Source: Chitinophaga polysaccharea (lineage in GTDB: Bacteria; Bacteroidota; Bacteroidia; Chitinophagales; Chitinophagaceae). Taken from it: a DNA stretch of 64,000 nucleotides. A program made the translations under genes and the position numbers. Location of the stretch: the NCBI RefSeq assembly GCF_007829335.1, contig NZ_VIWO01000002.1, positions 248,001-312,000 of the forward strand, read 5' to 3'. Numbering within the stretch: position 1 is the stretch's first letter; each line of letters starts with the position of its first letter. Shown piece by piece: positions 32,518 to 41,555 of this stretch. Below the pieces are notes generated by a model, which was given only the letters and a program-made list of their open reading frames with translations, did not search any database and was not told the DNA's origin.

Positions 32518-35382
32518 TCAGAGGTTATACCCCAGGGAGATATACCATTGTGAACCAATGGTAGGGTTACCCCATGAAGTGGTATATTTCTTATTCAGGA
32601 TATTGACACCACCCAGTTTCACGGTAGTTTTAGCTTTTGGGAAGAATTTGCTTACCATCGCATCTAATGTGCCATAGGAAGGTATTTCACTCAATCCCGC
32701 TGTATTTACAGCTGGTCCTACGAAAGTTGATTGCCATACAAATGAATCTTGCCATTTCCATAAGATATTAAAGGCGATATTGGAATTGGCTACATTTCGA
32801 TTACCGAAGTTCAGGCTATAGCGGTATTTCGGTGTATTGTATTGGGGAATAAAGCTGCCCAGGTCTTTCGCATTACTCAGTTCATTGTAAGTAATGTTAC
32901 CACCGGCGGTAAAGTTGAGCGGCAGGCTGTAATCGAGGCCTAATGCCCATCCCCATGATTTTACAATCTGTTGTGAGCTCACAGGAACGGAGAAGTAAGC
33001 GAAAGGCTGGGTAGGATTGGTGGTAGGTTTAGCTACTACCTGGCTGCCGTTCATATTTTTGAAATCATTTTTATAAATGTAGGCATCAATCAGCAGGCGT
33101 TTGGCGATAACTGATTTATAACCGATTTCGTATGCCTGTATTCTCTCCGGTAAAAATTCCTGGAACTGGTATTGAGCGGGATTACCTGCCAGCAGCGATT
33201 GTAAGGAGTACACTCTGCCGGTATCCAGTCCATAACGTTCACGCATAAACGGTAAACCGCCAATCAGGTGCGCCTGTGGTGTTACGAGGTCAATATACTG
33301 ATCCTGGTTGGTAGGAATGCGGAAGCCTGTTTGGTAAGAGGCCCGGATATTCTGGCTTTCCAGGAAGGTGTATACGGCGGAGATACGCGGACTAAACTGG
33401 CCTTTGAAGTTCATGTTCTTATCATAGCGTACGGAGCCGGTCAGTTTAAGATGATCATCGATCAGTTTTTTCATGACTTGTACATAAGCGCCATATTCGT
33501 TGATCTTAAATTCTTTTCCGTTGTCATCCAGGGCAAACAGCGTTTTCTCTGAGTTCAGGGAATAGCGGCGATAGTTGCCACCTACCAGGATTTCAGCAAA
33601 ATGTACCAGCTTGTGGAAGTTGTACATAAACTCGGCCTGGTAAAGGTTGGTTTTATCAGTGAACTTGGCGCCTACACCCTTCGCATCGCCGGGAATAGGC
33701 TTGCTCTTCACCTGGGCGGCGGCGGCGTCAAATTCAGGCGTGCCTGGTAAGAAGCGACCTTTGTCGGCCACGTCCCTCGCAGATTTAAAGAAGTTGGGTT
33801 GTTGGGCTTGCACTGCCTGCTGGGCGGCGGCTACAGCGGCTACCGGGCCTTGGGCAATGTTATCCATGATAGTTTTCTGGAAAAGGGCGCCGGCAGTGGC
33901 AGCGTAGGTACCAAAGTACTCTGTATACCATTTCTGGCTGGTCTTCCAGGCTTCGTTAATACCTGCGGCCAGTGTACCTCCTGCATAACTGTCGCCTGCT
34001 CTTTCCTGGGTCGTATATAGTCTTACGTAGAAGTCGGGACTTCTCAGTTCCACTTTATATTGACCCATATTAAAGTTCTTCAGAGAATAACGGTCGTTAC
34101 CCGTATATACACTGGTACCGGAGCCGTAGCTACCTTGTATCAGGGCTTCGAGGTTTTCCGTAATCTTATAATGCAGGGCAGCATTCAATTTCAGGTTTTT
34201 TGTAGTATAGTCAACCACATCGGCTTCATTATAACCGGTACGCGTTACATTTGACATATTGGGTGCCGGCATCAGTGCGTTGTACAGCTGTGTGGGGCTC
34301 ACAGCGCCGCCTAGTTGTGTAGACAGCGCTGTCATTTGTGGCATCAATGATGGCTTCAGGAAAGTGTACATGTTGACAGCGTTCTCATCGCCATAGGTGT
34401 TTACACCGTTATAGCCTTCATTATTAGCCCTGGTACCGTCCTGGAGGGTATGGCCATTGGCCAGGCTTTGATCGCGGTGGTCGTATGCCTGCCAGTCTTT
34501 CGCCTGCAGGTAGCCCACGTTTAATTTGAAGGCCCATTTATTATTGAAGGCATGTGCATAGCGAACAGATACGTCGTAGAATGGGGTAGTGGCGTCGGTA
34601 CGGCCGCCGTCATTGAGCACGCCGCCTTTTACCTGCGCGCTCAGGCCCTGGTATTGGAAGGGACTTTTGCTGGTCATCAGCACAATACCGTTGAGGGCAT
34701 TAGGGCCATAGAGGGCAGATGCAGCGCCCGGGATCAGTTCTACGTTGTCCAGGTCCAGCTCCGGGATACCCACCATGTTGCTCACGGCGAAGTTAAGTCC
34801 TGGCGCCTGGTTGTCCATACCGTCGTTCAGTTGCAATACGCGGGTATTACCATTGCCGTTAAAACCGCGGGTGTTAACAGATTTGAAAGTTAAGCTCTGC
34901 GAACTGGTTTCCACGCCTTTCAGGTTGGCGATGGCATCATAAAATGAGGGAGCAGGAGAGGCTTTCAATGCGCGGGCATCCAGCTTTTCGATGGATACGG
35001 GCGATTGCAGGATACTTTCCTGTACACGGCTGGCGGCTACTACCACTTCCTGTCCAAGGATTTCGGAAGTGCTAAGTTCTACCGTCACGCTTTCACTGGC
35101 GCTGCTGACTTCTTTTTCTTCCGTCTTATAGCCCACGTAGGAAAACACGAGGGTTAGCGGGAAGGAGTGGCTTGTTTTGAGTACAAAGGTTCCGGCGTTG
35201 CCTGTAATAGTTCCCGCTGAGGCGCCTTTGACGCTCACAGTCACACCGGACATGGTACGGCTGGAGCCTTTTTCCTTTACAACCCCATTAATTGTGGCCA
35301 TGGTTTGCGCCGAAACTACCTGGGTTAGGGATAGCAAAAGCAATAGCACACCGGAGAAGGACTTGATGAACGTGCTTTTCAT
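32518..35382 (-). CDS. TonB-dependent outer-membrane receptor
   Basis: 954 residues. Signal peptide 1-25 (VVSAQ) is followed by a carboxypeptidase-regulatory-like domain (about 29-105; INGVVKEKGS...GVTVSVKG...FSYVGYK), a plug domain (about 120-235; VSIEKLDARAL, NTRGFNG, LDLDNVELIPGAASALYGP) and a 22-strand barrel to the C-terminus (YISLGYNL). This form imports bulky nutrients or metal chelates across the outer membrane using TonB energy. No SusD partner is adjacent, so a siderophore/cobalamin or peptide ligand is as likely as a glycan. It stands alone between the RT and metX. Confidence 0.9.
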   Translation of the reverse strand: MKSTFIKSFSGVLLLLLSLTQVVSAQTMATINGVVKEKGSSRTMSGVTVSVKGASAGTITGNAGTFVLKTSHSFPLTLVFSYVGYKTEEKEVSSASESVTVELSTSEILGQEVVVAASRVQESILQSPVSIEKLDARALKASPAPSFYDAIANLKGVETSSQSLTFKSVNTRGFNGNGNTRVLQLNDGMDNQAPGLNFAVSNMVGIPELDLDNVELIPGAASALYGPNALNGIVLMTSKSPFQYQGLSAQVKGGVLNDGGRTDATTPFYDVSVRYAHAFNNKWAFKLNVGYLQAKDWQAYDHRDQSLANGHTLQDGTRANNEGYNGVNTYGDENAVNMYTFLKPSLMPQMTALSTQLGGAVSPTQLYNALMPAPNMSNVTRTGYNEADVVDYTTKNLKLNAALHYKITENLEALIQGSYGSGTSVYTGNDRYSLKNFNMGQYKVELRSPDFYVRLYTTQERAGDSYAGGTLAAGINEAWKTSQKWYTEYFGTYAATAGALFQKTIMDNIAQGPVAAVAAAQQAVQAQQPNFFKSARDVADKGRFLPGTPEFDAAAAQVKSKPIPGDAKGVGAKFTDKTNLYQAEFMYNFHKLVHFAEILVGGNYRRYSLNSEKTLFALDDNGKEFKINEYGAYVQVMKKLIDDHLKLTGSVRYDKNMNFKGQFSPRISAVYTFLESQNIRASYQTGFRIPTNQDQYIDLVTPQAHLIGGLPFMRERYGLDTGRVYSLQSLLAGNPAQYQFQEFLPERIQAYEIGYKSVIAKRLLIDAYIYKNDFKNMNGSQVVAKPTTNPTQPFAYFSVPVSSQQIVKSWGWALGLDYSLPLNFTAGGNITYNELSNAKDLGSFIPQYNTPKYRYSLNFGNRNVANSNIAFNILWKWQDSFVWQSTFVGPAVNTAGLSEIPSYGTLDAMVSKFFPKAKTTVKLGGVNILNKKYTTSWGNPTIGSQWYISLGYNL

Positions 35383-35481
35383 AGAGTGGATTTTAAACAG
35401 ATTTAGATTCGGTTTAATTTAAATATAGGGAAAAAAGCACAAAGCAAAAAAAAGCTGAAGGAACGCGCGGGGAAACTAAAA

Positions 35482-35544
35482 AGCGTTTACTACAAATGAT
35501 CAGTGTGGGCGGTATTCCCCTGTCGACTCTCTGTTGTAAACGCT
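35482..35544. repeat. Inverted AGCGTTTAC / GTAAACGCT pair upstream of TonB receptor
   Basis: AGCGTTTAC (35482-35490) and GTAAACGCT (35536-35544) are perfect inverted 9-mers about 100-160 bp upstream of the receptor start. They may form a hairpin or bind a regulator. They share GTAAACG with the arrays near 1-2.5 kb. Confidence 0.35.
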
Positions 35545-35563
35545 GTATGGTGCAGGGTTTCCG

Positions 35564-35582
35564 GGGACGCTGTTAGCGTCCC
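35564..35582 (-). terminator. Hairpin spanning the metX stop codon
   Basis: GGGACGCT (35564-35571), 3-nt loop, AGCGTCCC (35575-35582). The metX stop lies in the loop. No T run follows, so termination is only possible. Confidence 0.4.
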
Positions 35583-36592
35583 ATCCAGTCCCAGAGTATA
35601 TTGCCGATCTTTTCAAATTCTATGAGGAAACCATCATGACCATACGAAGAGTCAATTTCATGATAAGTTGCCTGTGGAAGATGGGCTGCCATGAATTGTT
35701 GTTCTTCCGGCGGGCAGAGAATATCGCTACTGATGCCAATTAGCAGGGTACGTTGCCGGATATGCGACAGGGAAGCGGTAATATGTTCATGTCGTCCACG
35801 GGCTATGTTATGGCTATCCATAGCTTTGGTGAGCAACCAGTACGACTGCGCATTGAAGCGTTTCACCAGCTTGTCGCCCTGGTAGTTGATATAAGAGGAG
35901 GCACGGAAATGATCTGTTTTTTCTTTGTCTTCGTCAGACTGGGCGCGCACAAAGGTTTGATAATTTCGATAGGTGAGCATACCGATGGCCCTGGCGGCTT
36001 TGAGGCCCCTGGAGCCGGCGCTGTGGCAGTCCTGTTGCCAGGTATCGTCTGCCTCTATAGCCAGTCGTTGGGCGGTATGAATAGCAATACCCCAGGCACT
36101 TTCCGCCGCGCCGGTGCACAGCAGGAAAAGCTGGTCTATCACAGCGGGTTCGGTTAATGCCCATTCCAGCGCCTGGTAACCGCCCATGGAGCCGCCGATC
36201 AGCAAATGAATACGGGGCACCTGTAAATGAGCTCTCAACAGGATATGCGCTTGTACCATATCGCGGATGGTAACAGTAGGAAAGCTATGATACCAGGGCT
36301 TGCCGGTGTCGGGGTTGATGGTATGCGGCCCGCTGCTGCCGTAACAGGAGCCGATAATGTTGGCACAAACAATAAAGTGCCTGGAAGGATCTATCACCTT
36401 CCCTGCGCCTATCAGGCCGGTCCACCAATCTGCCACATCGCTGTTGGCCGTTAATGCATGACATACCCATACTACATTACTGCCATCTTCATTCATGGTA
36501 CCGTAGGTATGATACGCGATGTGCAATTCTGGTAATACCTGGCCGGACTCCAACCGGAACGCTGCTTTACTGTGAAATACCTTTACCGACAA
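35573..36592 (-). CDS. metX: Homoserine O-acetyltransferase
   Basis: 339 residues from a TTG at 36592 (reads S-V-K-V-F-H-S next). A longer frame from TTG 36613 is unlikely because that codon is part of the -7 promoter box at 36611-36618. Alpha/beta-hydrolase fold: CHALTANSD oxyanion region, the MetX hallmark CANIIGSCYGSSGP, nucleophile Ser in LIGGSMGG and the catalytic His in SYGHDGFLIE. It transfers acetyl from acetyl-CoA to homoserine, the first committed step of methionine synthesis by direct sulfhydrylation. The OsmC and trans-sulfuration genes diverge from it. No SAM riboswitch was recognised upstream. Confidence 0.92.
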   Translation of the reverse strand: MSVKVFHSKAAFRLESGQVLPELHIAYHTYGTMNEDGSNVVWVCHALTANSDVADWWTGLIGAGKVIDPSRHFIVCANIIGSCYGSSGPHTINPDTGKPWYHSFPTVTIRDMVQAHILLRAHLQVPRIHLLIGGSMGGYQALEWALTEPAVIDQLFLLCTGAAESAWGIAIHTAQRLAIEADDTWQQDCHSAGSRGLKAARAIGMLTYRNYQTFVRAQSDEDKEKTDHFRASSYINYQGDKLVKRFNAQSYWLLTKAMDSHNIARGRHEHITASLSHIRQRTLLIGISSDILCPPEEQQFMAAHLPQATYHEIDSSYGHDGFLIEFEKIGNILWDWMGR

Positions 36593-36610
36593 TGCTTCTT
36601 TAAATTTGCG

Positions 36611-36642
36611 CAAAACTACAATATTGGAATTAAAAATTACAA
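36611..36642 (-). promoter_or_regulatory. Bacteroidota-type promoter for metX
   Basis: Minus-strand TTG (36642-36640), 21 nt, TAGTTTTG (36618-36611). It places the RNA start near 36605, which supports the shorter metX start at 36592. Confidence 0.6.
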
Positions 36643-36723
36643 TTACAATTACAGCGGCAGATTTACGGGAAGGCCCCGCGTATGGGTGTTATTCGTAATT
36701 CGTAATTCATGATTGTTTTATTT

Positions 36724-36731
36724 TATCTTTG
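36724..36731 (+). promoter_or_regulatory. -7 box for the OsmC/trans-sulfuration operon
   Basis: TATCTTTG matches TAnnTTTG, 19 nt before the OsmC ATG. A -33 TTG at the usual spacing is not obvious. Confidence 0.45.
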
Positions 36732-36750
36732 TTGAAGAAAAATAATAACC

Positions 36751-37170
36751 ATGAAGATAGCATTACAAAGAATAGACGACGGATTCAACATGGAAGCGGT
36801 AGACGAAGGCGGTCACAAAGTACTGATGGACTCTTCCCTGGAAAATGGCGGAAAAAACAACGGGGTACGACCCATGCAGATGGTGATCATGGGCCTGGGT
36901 GGTTGTTCTGCCATTGATGTGATGATGATCCTGAAGAAACAGCGCCAGGACGTACAGGATTTCCGTATTGAAATTGAGGCTGAAAGAGAAAAAGGCAAAG
37001 AGCCTTCGCTGTGGGAAACCGCTCACCTGGTGTTTCACCTGAAAGGCAATATAGACCCGGATAAAGCGGCACGCGCCGTGGAATTGTCGATGAACAAGTA
37101 TTGTTCTGTAGCAGAAACGCTGCGCCAGGGACATACCAAACTGACCTGGGAAGTGAAATTGAACGCGTAA
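36751..37170 (+). CDS. OsmC-family peroxide-reducing protein
   Basis: 139 residues, normal for OsmC/YhfA. Two conserved cysteines are present, C52 in LGGCSAID and C118 in KYCSVAETL, the redox pair that reduces organic hydroperoxides. It is 20 nt upstream of the PLP enzyme and shares its promoter, linking thiol redox protection with methionine synthesis. Cytoplasmic. The YhfA-like branch (no long N-terminal extension) is the best fit. Confidence 0.9.
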   Translation: MKIALQRIDDGFNMEAVDEGGHKVLMDSSLENGGKNNGVRPMQMVIMGLGGCSAIDVMMILKKQRQDVQDFRIEIEAEREKGKEPSLWETAHLVFHLKGNIDPDKAARAVELSMNKYCSVAETLRQGHTKLTWEVKLNA

Positions 37171-37190
37171 AAGCTGTAATTACCATATCC

Positions 37191-38381
37191 ATGAACAAAG
37201 ACAGACATCAATACCAACCGGATACCAATGCTGTAAGAATCCAGATTCCGAGAACAGACCAGATGGAGCATGCATCTCCTATGTTCCTTACTTCCAGTTT
37301 CTGTTTTGATAATGCAGAAGAAATGCGGGCTACGTTTGCCGATGAAACGGATTTCAATATCTATAGCCGTTTCAGCAATCCCAACGTAGACGAATTTGTA
37401 CAGAAGATGTGCGCCCTCGAAGGAGGAGAAGCTGGTTATGCCACCGCCTCTGGTATGAGCGCTATCTTTGCCAGCTTTATGGCCCTGCTGAAAGCAGGTG
37501 ATCACCTGCTCTCTGCCCGTTCTATCTTTGGCTCTACACATACAGTGATCACGAAGTTCCTGCCCAAATGGGGCATCACCACTTCCTATTTCGATATTAC
37601 AGATGATCCGGCCTCTATTGCGGCGATGATCAAGCCCAATACCCGGATGATTTTCCTGGAAACACCTTCCAACCCTGGACTGGAGATTATTGATATTGAG
37701 ATGTTGTCCCGTATTGCGAAGGAACATAAGGTAATACTGAATGTAGACAATGCTTTTGCTACCCCCGTGTTGCAAAAGCCACTGGCCCACGGCGCTGACC
37801 TGGTTACCCATTCTGCCACCAAGTGGATAGACGGGCAAGGGCGCGTATTAGGCGGTGTAGTGGTAGGAAAGAAAGAACTGATCAAAGAAATATATACCTT
37901 CTGCCGCAGCACCGGGCCCTCTATGTCGCCTTTCAACGCATGGGTGTTGAGTAAAAGCCTGGAAACCCTGTTTGTGCGCATGGAACGCCATTCAGACAGT
38001 GCGCTGAAGCTGGCTAAAGCCCTGGAAAACAATCCTCATCTGTCGCTAGTGAAGTATCCGTTTTTACCCAGCCACCCGCAATATGCCATTGCGCAAAAGC
38101 AGATGAGTGGAGGAGGAGGTATTGTGTGCTTTGAGCTGAAAGGCGGCTTACAGCAAGGGGTACGTTTCCTGGACGCCTTACAGTTGCTGTCGCTCACCGC
38201 TAATTTGGGCGATAGTCGTAGTATTGCTTCACATCCGGCCAGCACTACGCACGCCAAACTGAGCGAAGAAGAACGAGCCATTGCCGGTATTACGCCGGGA
38301 TTGATCCGCATTTCAGTGGGATTGGAGAATATTAAGGATATTCTCGAAGATATTGAACAGGCGCTGGAGAAAAGCAAATAA
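37191..38381 (+). CDS. PLP-dependent trans-sulfuration enzyme (homoserine sulfhydrylase-like)
   Basis: 396 residues from the ATG at 37191. An upstream frame to 37101 lies inside the OsmC gene and is rejected. Cys/Met-metabolism fold I: YSRFSNPNVDEF (58-69), SGMSAIFASF (87-96), ETPSNPGLEI (157-166), D186 and the PLP lysine K211 in SATKWIDGQGR. Members are MetZ (O-succinylhomoserine sulfhydrylase), MetY or MetB. With MetX encoded next door, O-acetylhomoserine is the expected substrate, giving homocysteine with sulfide. Specificity is inferred from context. Confidence 0.88.
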   Translation: MNKDRHQYQPDTNAVRIQIPRTDQMEHASPMFLTSSFCFDNAEEMRATFADETDFNIYSRFSNPNVDEFVQKMCALEGGEAGYATASGMSAIFASFMALLKAGDHLLSARSIFGSTHTVITKFLPKWGITTSYFDITDDPASIAAMIKPNTRMIFLETPSNPGLEIIDIEMLSRIAKEHKVILNVDNAFATPVLQKPLAHGADLVTHSATKWIDGQGRVLGGVVVGKKELIKEIYTFCRSTGPSMSPFNAWVLSKSLETLFVRMERHSDSALKLAKALENNPHLSLVKYPFLPSHPQYAIAQKQMSGGGGIVCFELKGGLQQGVRFLDALQLLSLTANLGDSRSIASHPASTTHAKLSEEERAIAGITPGLIRISVGLENIKDILEDIEQALEKSK

Positions 38382-38403
38382 GCCTAAAGCATAGAGTAAA
38401 AAT

Positions 38404-38476
38404 CAAAAAGCTATTGTGGAGAATGATCAAAGCGATTTTTAATACCGCTAAGGTCATTCTCCACAATAGCTTTTTG
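38404..38476. terminator. Perfect 23-bp inverted repeat after the PLP enzyme gene
   Basis: 38404-38426 is perfectly complementary to 38454-38476 with a 27-nt loop. Outer AGCCTAAAG (38381-38389) pairs again with CTTTAGGCT (38477-38485). T-rich sequence in the right arm fits an intrinsic terminator, but the length and perfection also recall a small mobile repeat. Confidence 0.6.
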
Positions 38477-38524
38477 CTTTAGGCTTTATGCTCTCCTTTA
38501 AGCTTTTTATCCTATATTAGAATT

Positions 38525-38878
38525 ATGAAATCCTTTGCACATTTTCTTCTTATCCTAGTCCTGGCTTATATAGCCGGTATGTTTTTACCCTGGTGGAGCG
38601 TGGTGTTGGTGGCCTTCCTGGTAACCCTGGTGATGCCCTTATCTCCCGGTAAATCCTTCTTCAGTGCATTCATGGGTATATTTGTGCTGTGGCTGATGCT
38701 CGCGTTTTATATGGACGTACGGAATGATCACCTGTTGGCCAACCGCATGAGCGAAATGATCCTGAAAGTGAAAAGTGCCCCGCTGATGGGCGTAGTGAGT
38801 GCGTTCTTAGGTGCACTGGTAGCAGGTTTTGCCGCCAGCTCCGCTGCCTTTTTACGCGTAACAAAAAAGCCAGCCTGA
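38525..38878 (+). CDS. Small four-helix membrane protein, unknown function
   Basis: 117 residues with hydrophobic segments at about 5-20, 24-40, 45-63 and 87-112, and a short polar loop (RNDHLLANRMSEMILKVKS). No recognised domain. A basic C-terminus (RVTKKPA) would be cytoplasmic. It precedes the DUF5686 protein gene by 81 nt on the same strand and could be co-expressed. Confidence 0.65.
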   Translation: MKSFAHFLLILVLAYIAGMFLPWWSVVLVAFLVTLVMPLSPGKSFFSAFMGIFVLWLMLAFYMDVRNDHLLANRMSEMILKVKSAPLMGVVSAFLGALVAGFAASSAAFLRVTKKPA

Positions 38879-38959
38879 TTGCTTATCAAGGCTGTTAAAC
38901 TTCTGGTAAAACGGCGTATCCGGTATACCGGTAACCCGTTGGCTGTTACATTTGGGAAT

Positions 38960-41482
38960 ATGATGAAATATCTATCCACCCTGTTGTGTATCCTTATTTC
39001 GGGCTATTGTCAGGCCAATGTGGTGAATGGCCGTGTAACGGATGATAAAGATCAGCCGCTTCCCTTCGCTACTATATTCATAAAAGGAACCACTACCGGC
39101 ACTACTACCAATGCTGCCGGACAATATCATCTTGACCTTCCCCCGGGGCAATACACCATCGTATGCCAGTATATCGGTTTCCGGAGAACGGAATTGCCGG
39201 TTAACGTTAACGCCCCCACGCAAACGCTCGACTTCCGCTTACAGCCAGTGAATATGCAGATCCGGGAAGTAGTGGTGAAAGCCGCCGGCGAAGACCCGGC
39301 ATACGCTATCATCCGCCAGGCGATCAGGAAAAGACAGTTTTACCACGACCAGGTGAAGGAGTACACTTGTATGTCTTATATTAAAGGCACTATTGGCCTG
39401 CAAAATGTACCGGAGAAACTCCTGGGCAAGAAAATAGACAAAGCCGATATGGGCGTGGATAGTACCGGGAAAGGCATGGTATTTCTCTCCGAATCTATGA
39501 CAAAAATTTCCGCCCGTCAGCCGGATAAGATCAAGCTGGAAGTCATTTCTTCCCGTAAAAGCGGCGGTGGTTTTGGCCTGAGCTTCCCGGCTATTATTAG
39601 CTTCTACGATAATAACGTAACAGCCGTTATTACGCAGATGGGCCCCCGTGGCTATATTTCGCCGATTGCAGAAAATGCGCTGGCCTTCTATAAATACCAG
39701 CTGGAGGGTACTTTTGTAGAAGATGGGAAAACGGTAAACAAGATAAAAGTGATTCCTCGCCGTAAGCAGGAGCCGCTGTTTTTCGGTGATATTTTTATCA
39801 CCGATGGTGATTGGCGCATTCATAGCACCGATCTGTTCCTCACTTCAGATTACCAGCTGGAGCTGATGGATTCCCTGGAGATCCGCCAAACCCATGTGCC
39901 GGTAACAGAAGGTGTATGGCGGGTAAAAGACCAGGTGCTGCGTATTGCCTTCAACAAGTTTGGTTTCCGCATGGGGGGAAGTTTTGTGAACGTTTATTCA
40001 GATTATAATGTACATCCCAACTTACCCGCAGGATTTTTCGATAATGTTTTCCTGAAGTATGATACTGCCTTTGATAAACAACAGCATGCTTATTGGGACA
40101 GTATCCGCCCGGTGCCACTGGAGCCGGCTGAAGTAAAGGACTATCACGAAAAAGACAGTGCCGCTCAGGCCGATCGGGATTCTGCCATGTCGAAATATCG
40201 TCTGGCGTCCCTGCAGAAAAAACAAAAGCCGGTGAAGGTAATGGACCTGCTTTGGGGCGGCGCCACCCACAAATATTATTTCCGCCGCGACAGCGCCATC
40301 AACTTCCATCAGCTGTATATCAAAGGATTATTGAAATCGCTGAAGTATAACACCGTAGAAGGACTGGCCCTGGCCCTGGAGCCGGAGTTTACCATCAATA
40401 CCAGCGGGGAAAGTAATTTACGTATAAAGCCTTTCGTGCGCTACGGGCTGAGTAATAGTCACCTCAACGCCTATACGGAAATTAACTTTCAGAACACCAG
40501 CAAAATCAGTAAGCGGTATGGGCGTAACGACTGGAAGCTGGCAGGGGGCAAGCGTATTTCCCAATTCAACCAGGACAACCCGATCGATAATATCGCCAAC
40601 GAATTTTATACCCTGTTCCTGAAGGAAAACTATATGAAGCTGTATGAGAATTGGTTCGGTAACCTGCAATACAGCAGAACGTTTCAAACAAATGACCGTT
40701 TAACCGTTGGCGTGAATTATGAAAGCAGGATACCGGTAGAAAATACGACGGATTTTGTATTCTTTAGGAACGACCGTAAGGCGTTTACGCCCAACCATCC
40801 GCAGGAATTGGCTGGTGTACCTTTTGAAAAGCACCAGGCGCTGGTTGCTGATGTGAGTTTTACTTACCAGCCGGGGCAACAGTTTATAGAATTACCGGAC
40901 CGTAAAATACCGTTGGGTTCTAAATATCCTACCTTTAAAATCAGCTACAGCAAAGGAATTCCGAATGTAGCCAATAGCATCGTTGATTTTGATAAATGGA
41001 ATTTTTCAGTGCAGGATAATATGAACTTTAAATTACTGGGTGAGTTCCGTTATCACATTGGAGTAGGGGGATTTCTGAATGATAAAAATGTACAGATCCC
41101 GGACTACCAGCATTTCAACGGGAACCAGACGTTCTATAACATGAAATACCTGAATAGTTTTCAGCTGGCTCCCTATTACCAGTATAGTACTACCGCCTCG
41201 TTTTATACCACCGCCAATGTAGAGCATCATTTCAATGGGTTGCTGACCAACAAAATTCCGTTGTTCAACCGGCTGAAATGGAACCTGGTAGCGGGCGCCA
41301 ATGCTTTTTATGTAAACAGCGATAACAACTATGTAGAAGTATTCGGAGGTCTGGAAAATATTTTCAAGATGATCCGGGTAGATGTGGTGGCGGGTTATCA
41401 GAGCAAACAGGATACCCGTATAGGCGTGCGCGTTGGCTTTGGCGGAATATTAGGTAACGTGGTAAAGTTTAACAGCCGTTAA
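38960..41482 (+). CDS. DUF5686 / carboxypeptidase-regulatory-like outer-membrane protein
   Basis: 840 residues from the tandem ATG at 38960. A TTG at 38879 would add a basic stretch before the signal peptide and is rejected. Signal peptide MMKYLSTLLCILISGYCQA; carboxypeptidase-regulatory-like domain about 20-100 (VNGRVTDDKDQPLPFATIF, GQYTIVCQYIGFR); then the long DUF5686 region with amphipathic barrel-like strands to the C-terminal aromatic/Arg end. The family is widespread in Bacteroidota outer membranes without a proven function. TACATTTG at 38947-38954 could be a -7 box for an almost leaderless message. Confidence 0.83.
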   Translation: MMKYLSTLLCILISGYCQANVVNGRVTDDKDQPLPFATIFIKGTTTGTTTNAAGQYHLDLPPGQYTIVCQYIGFRRTELPVNVNAPTQTLDFRLQPVNMQIREVVVKAAGEDPAYAIIRQAIRKRQFYHDQVKEYTCMSYIKGTIGLQNVPEKLLGKKIDKADMGVDSTGKGMVFLSESMTKISARQPDKIKLEVISSRKSGGGFGLSFPAIISFYDNNVTAVITQMGPRGYISPIAENALAFYKYQLEGTFVEDGKTVNKIKVIPRRKQEPLFFGDIFITDGDWRIHSTDLFLTSDYQLELMDSLEIRQTHVPVTEGVWRVKDQVLRIAFNKFGFRMGGSFVNVYSDYNVHPNLPAGFFDNVFLKYDTAFDKQQHAYWDSIRPVPLEPAEVKDYHEKDSAAQADRDSAMSKYRLASLQKKQKPVKVMDLLWGGATHKYYFRRDSAINFHQLYIKGLLKSLKYNTVEGLALALEPEFTINTSGESNLRIKPFVRYGLSNSHLNAYTEINFQNTSKISKRYGRNDWKLAGGKRISQFNQDNPIDNIANEFYTLFLKENYMKLYENWFGNLQYSRTFQTNDRLTVGVNYESRIPVENTTDFVFFRNDRKAFTPNHPQELAGVPFEKHQALVADVSFTYQPGQQFIELPDRKIPLGSKYPTFKISYSKGIPNVANSIVDFDKWNFSVQDNMNFKLLGEFRYHIGVGGFLNDKNVQIPDYQHFNGNQTFYNMKYLNSFQLAPYYQYSTTASFYTTANVEHHFNGLLTNKIPLFNRLKWNLVAGANAFYVNSDNNYVEVFGGLENIFKMIRVDVVAGYQSKQDTRIGVRVGFGGILGNVVKFNSR

Positions 41483-41491
41483 GTTCGATGC

Positions 41492-41525
41492 CGGAGATTT
41501 TACCTGGGGTACCGTAAAATCTCCG
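41492..41525. terminator. Stem-loop between DUF5686 gene and small ORF
   Basis: CGGAGATTTTAC (41492-41503) pairs perfectly with GTAAAATCTCCG (41514-41525). It lies between the convergent DUF5686 gene and the 36-residue gene on the minus strand and can serve both. Confidence 0.6.
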
Positions 41526-41555
41526 TATCTCAACATCCACACCCTAAAAAGGGGT

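Noticed and set aside
36614-36750. Possible SAM riboswitch between metX and OsmC
   Set aside because: The 137-bp gap lacks the conserved SAM-I/SAM-II core elements and is filled by two promoters and AT-rich direct repeats.
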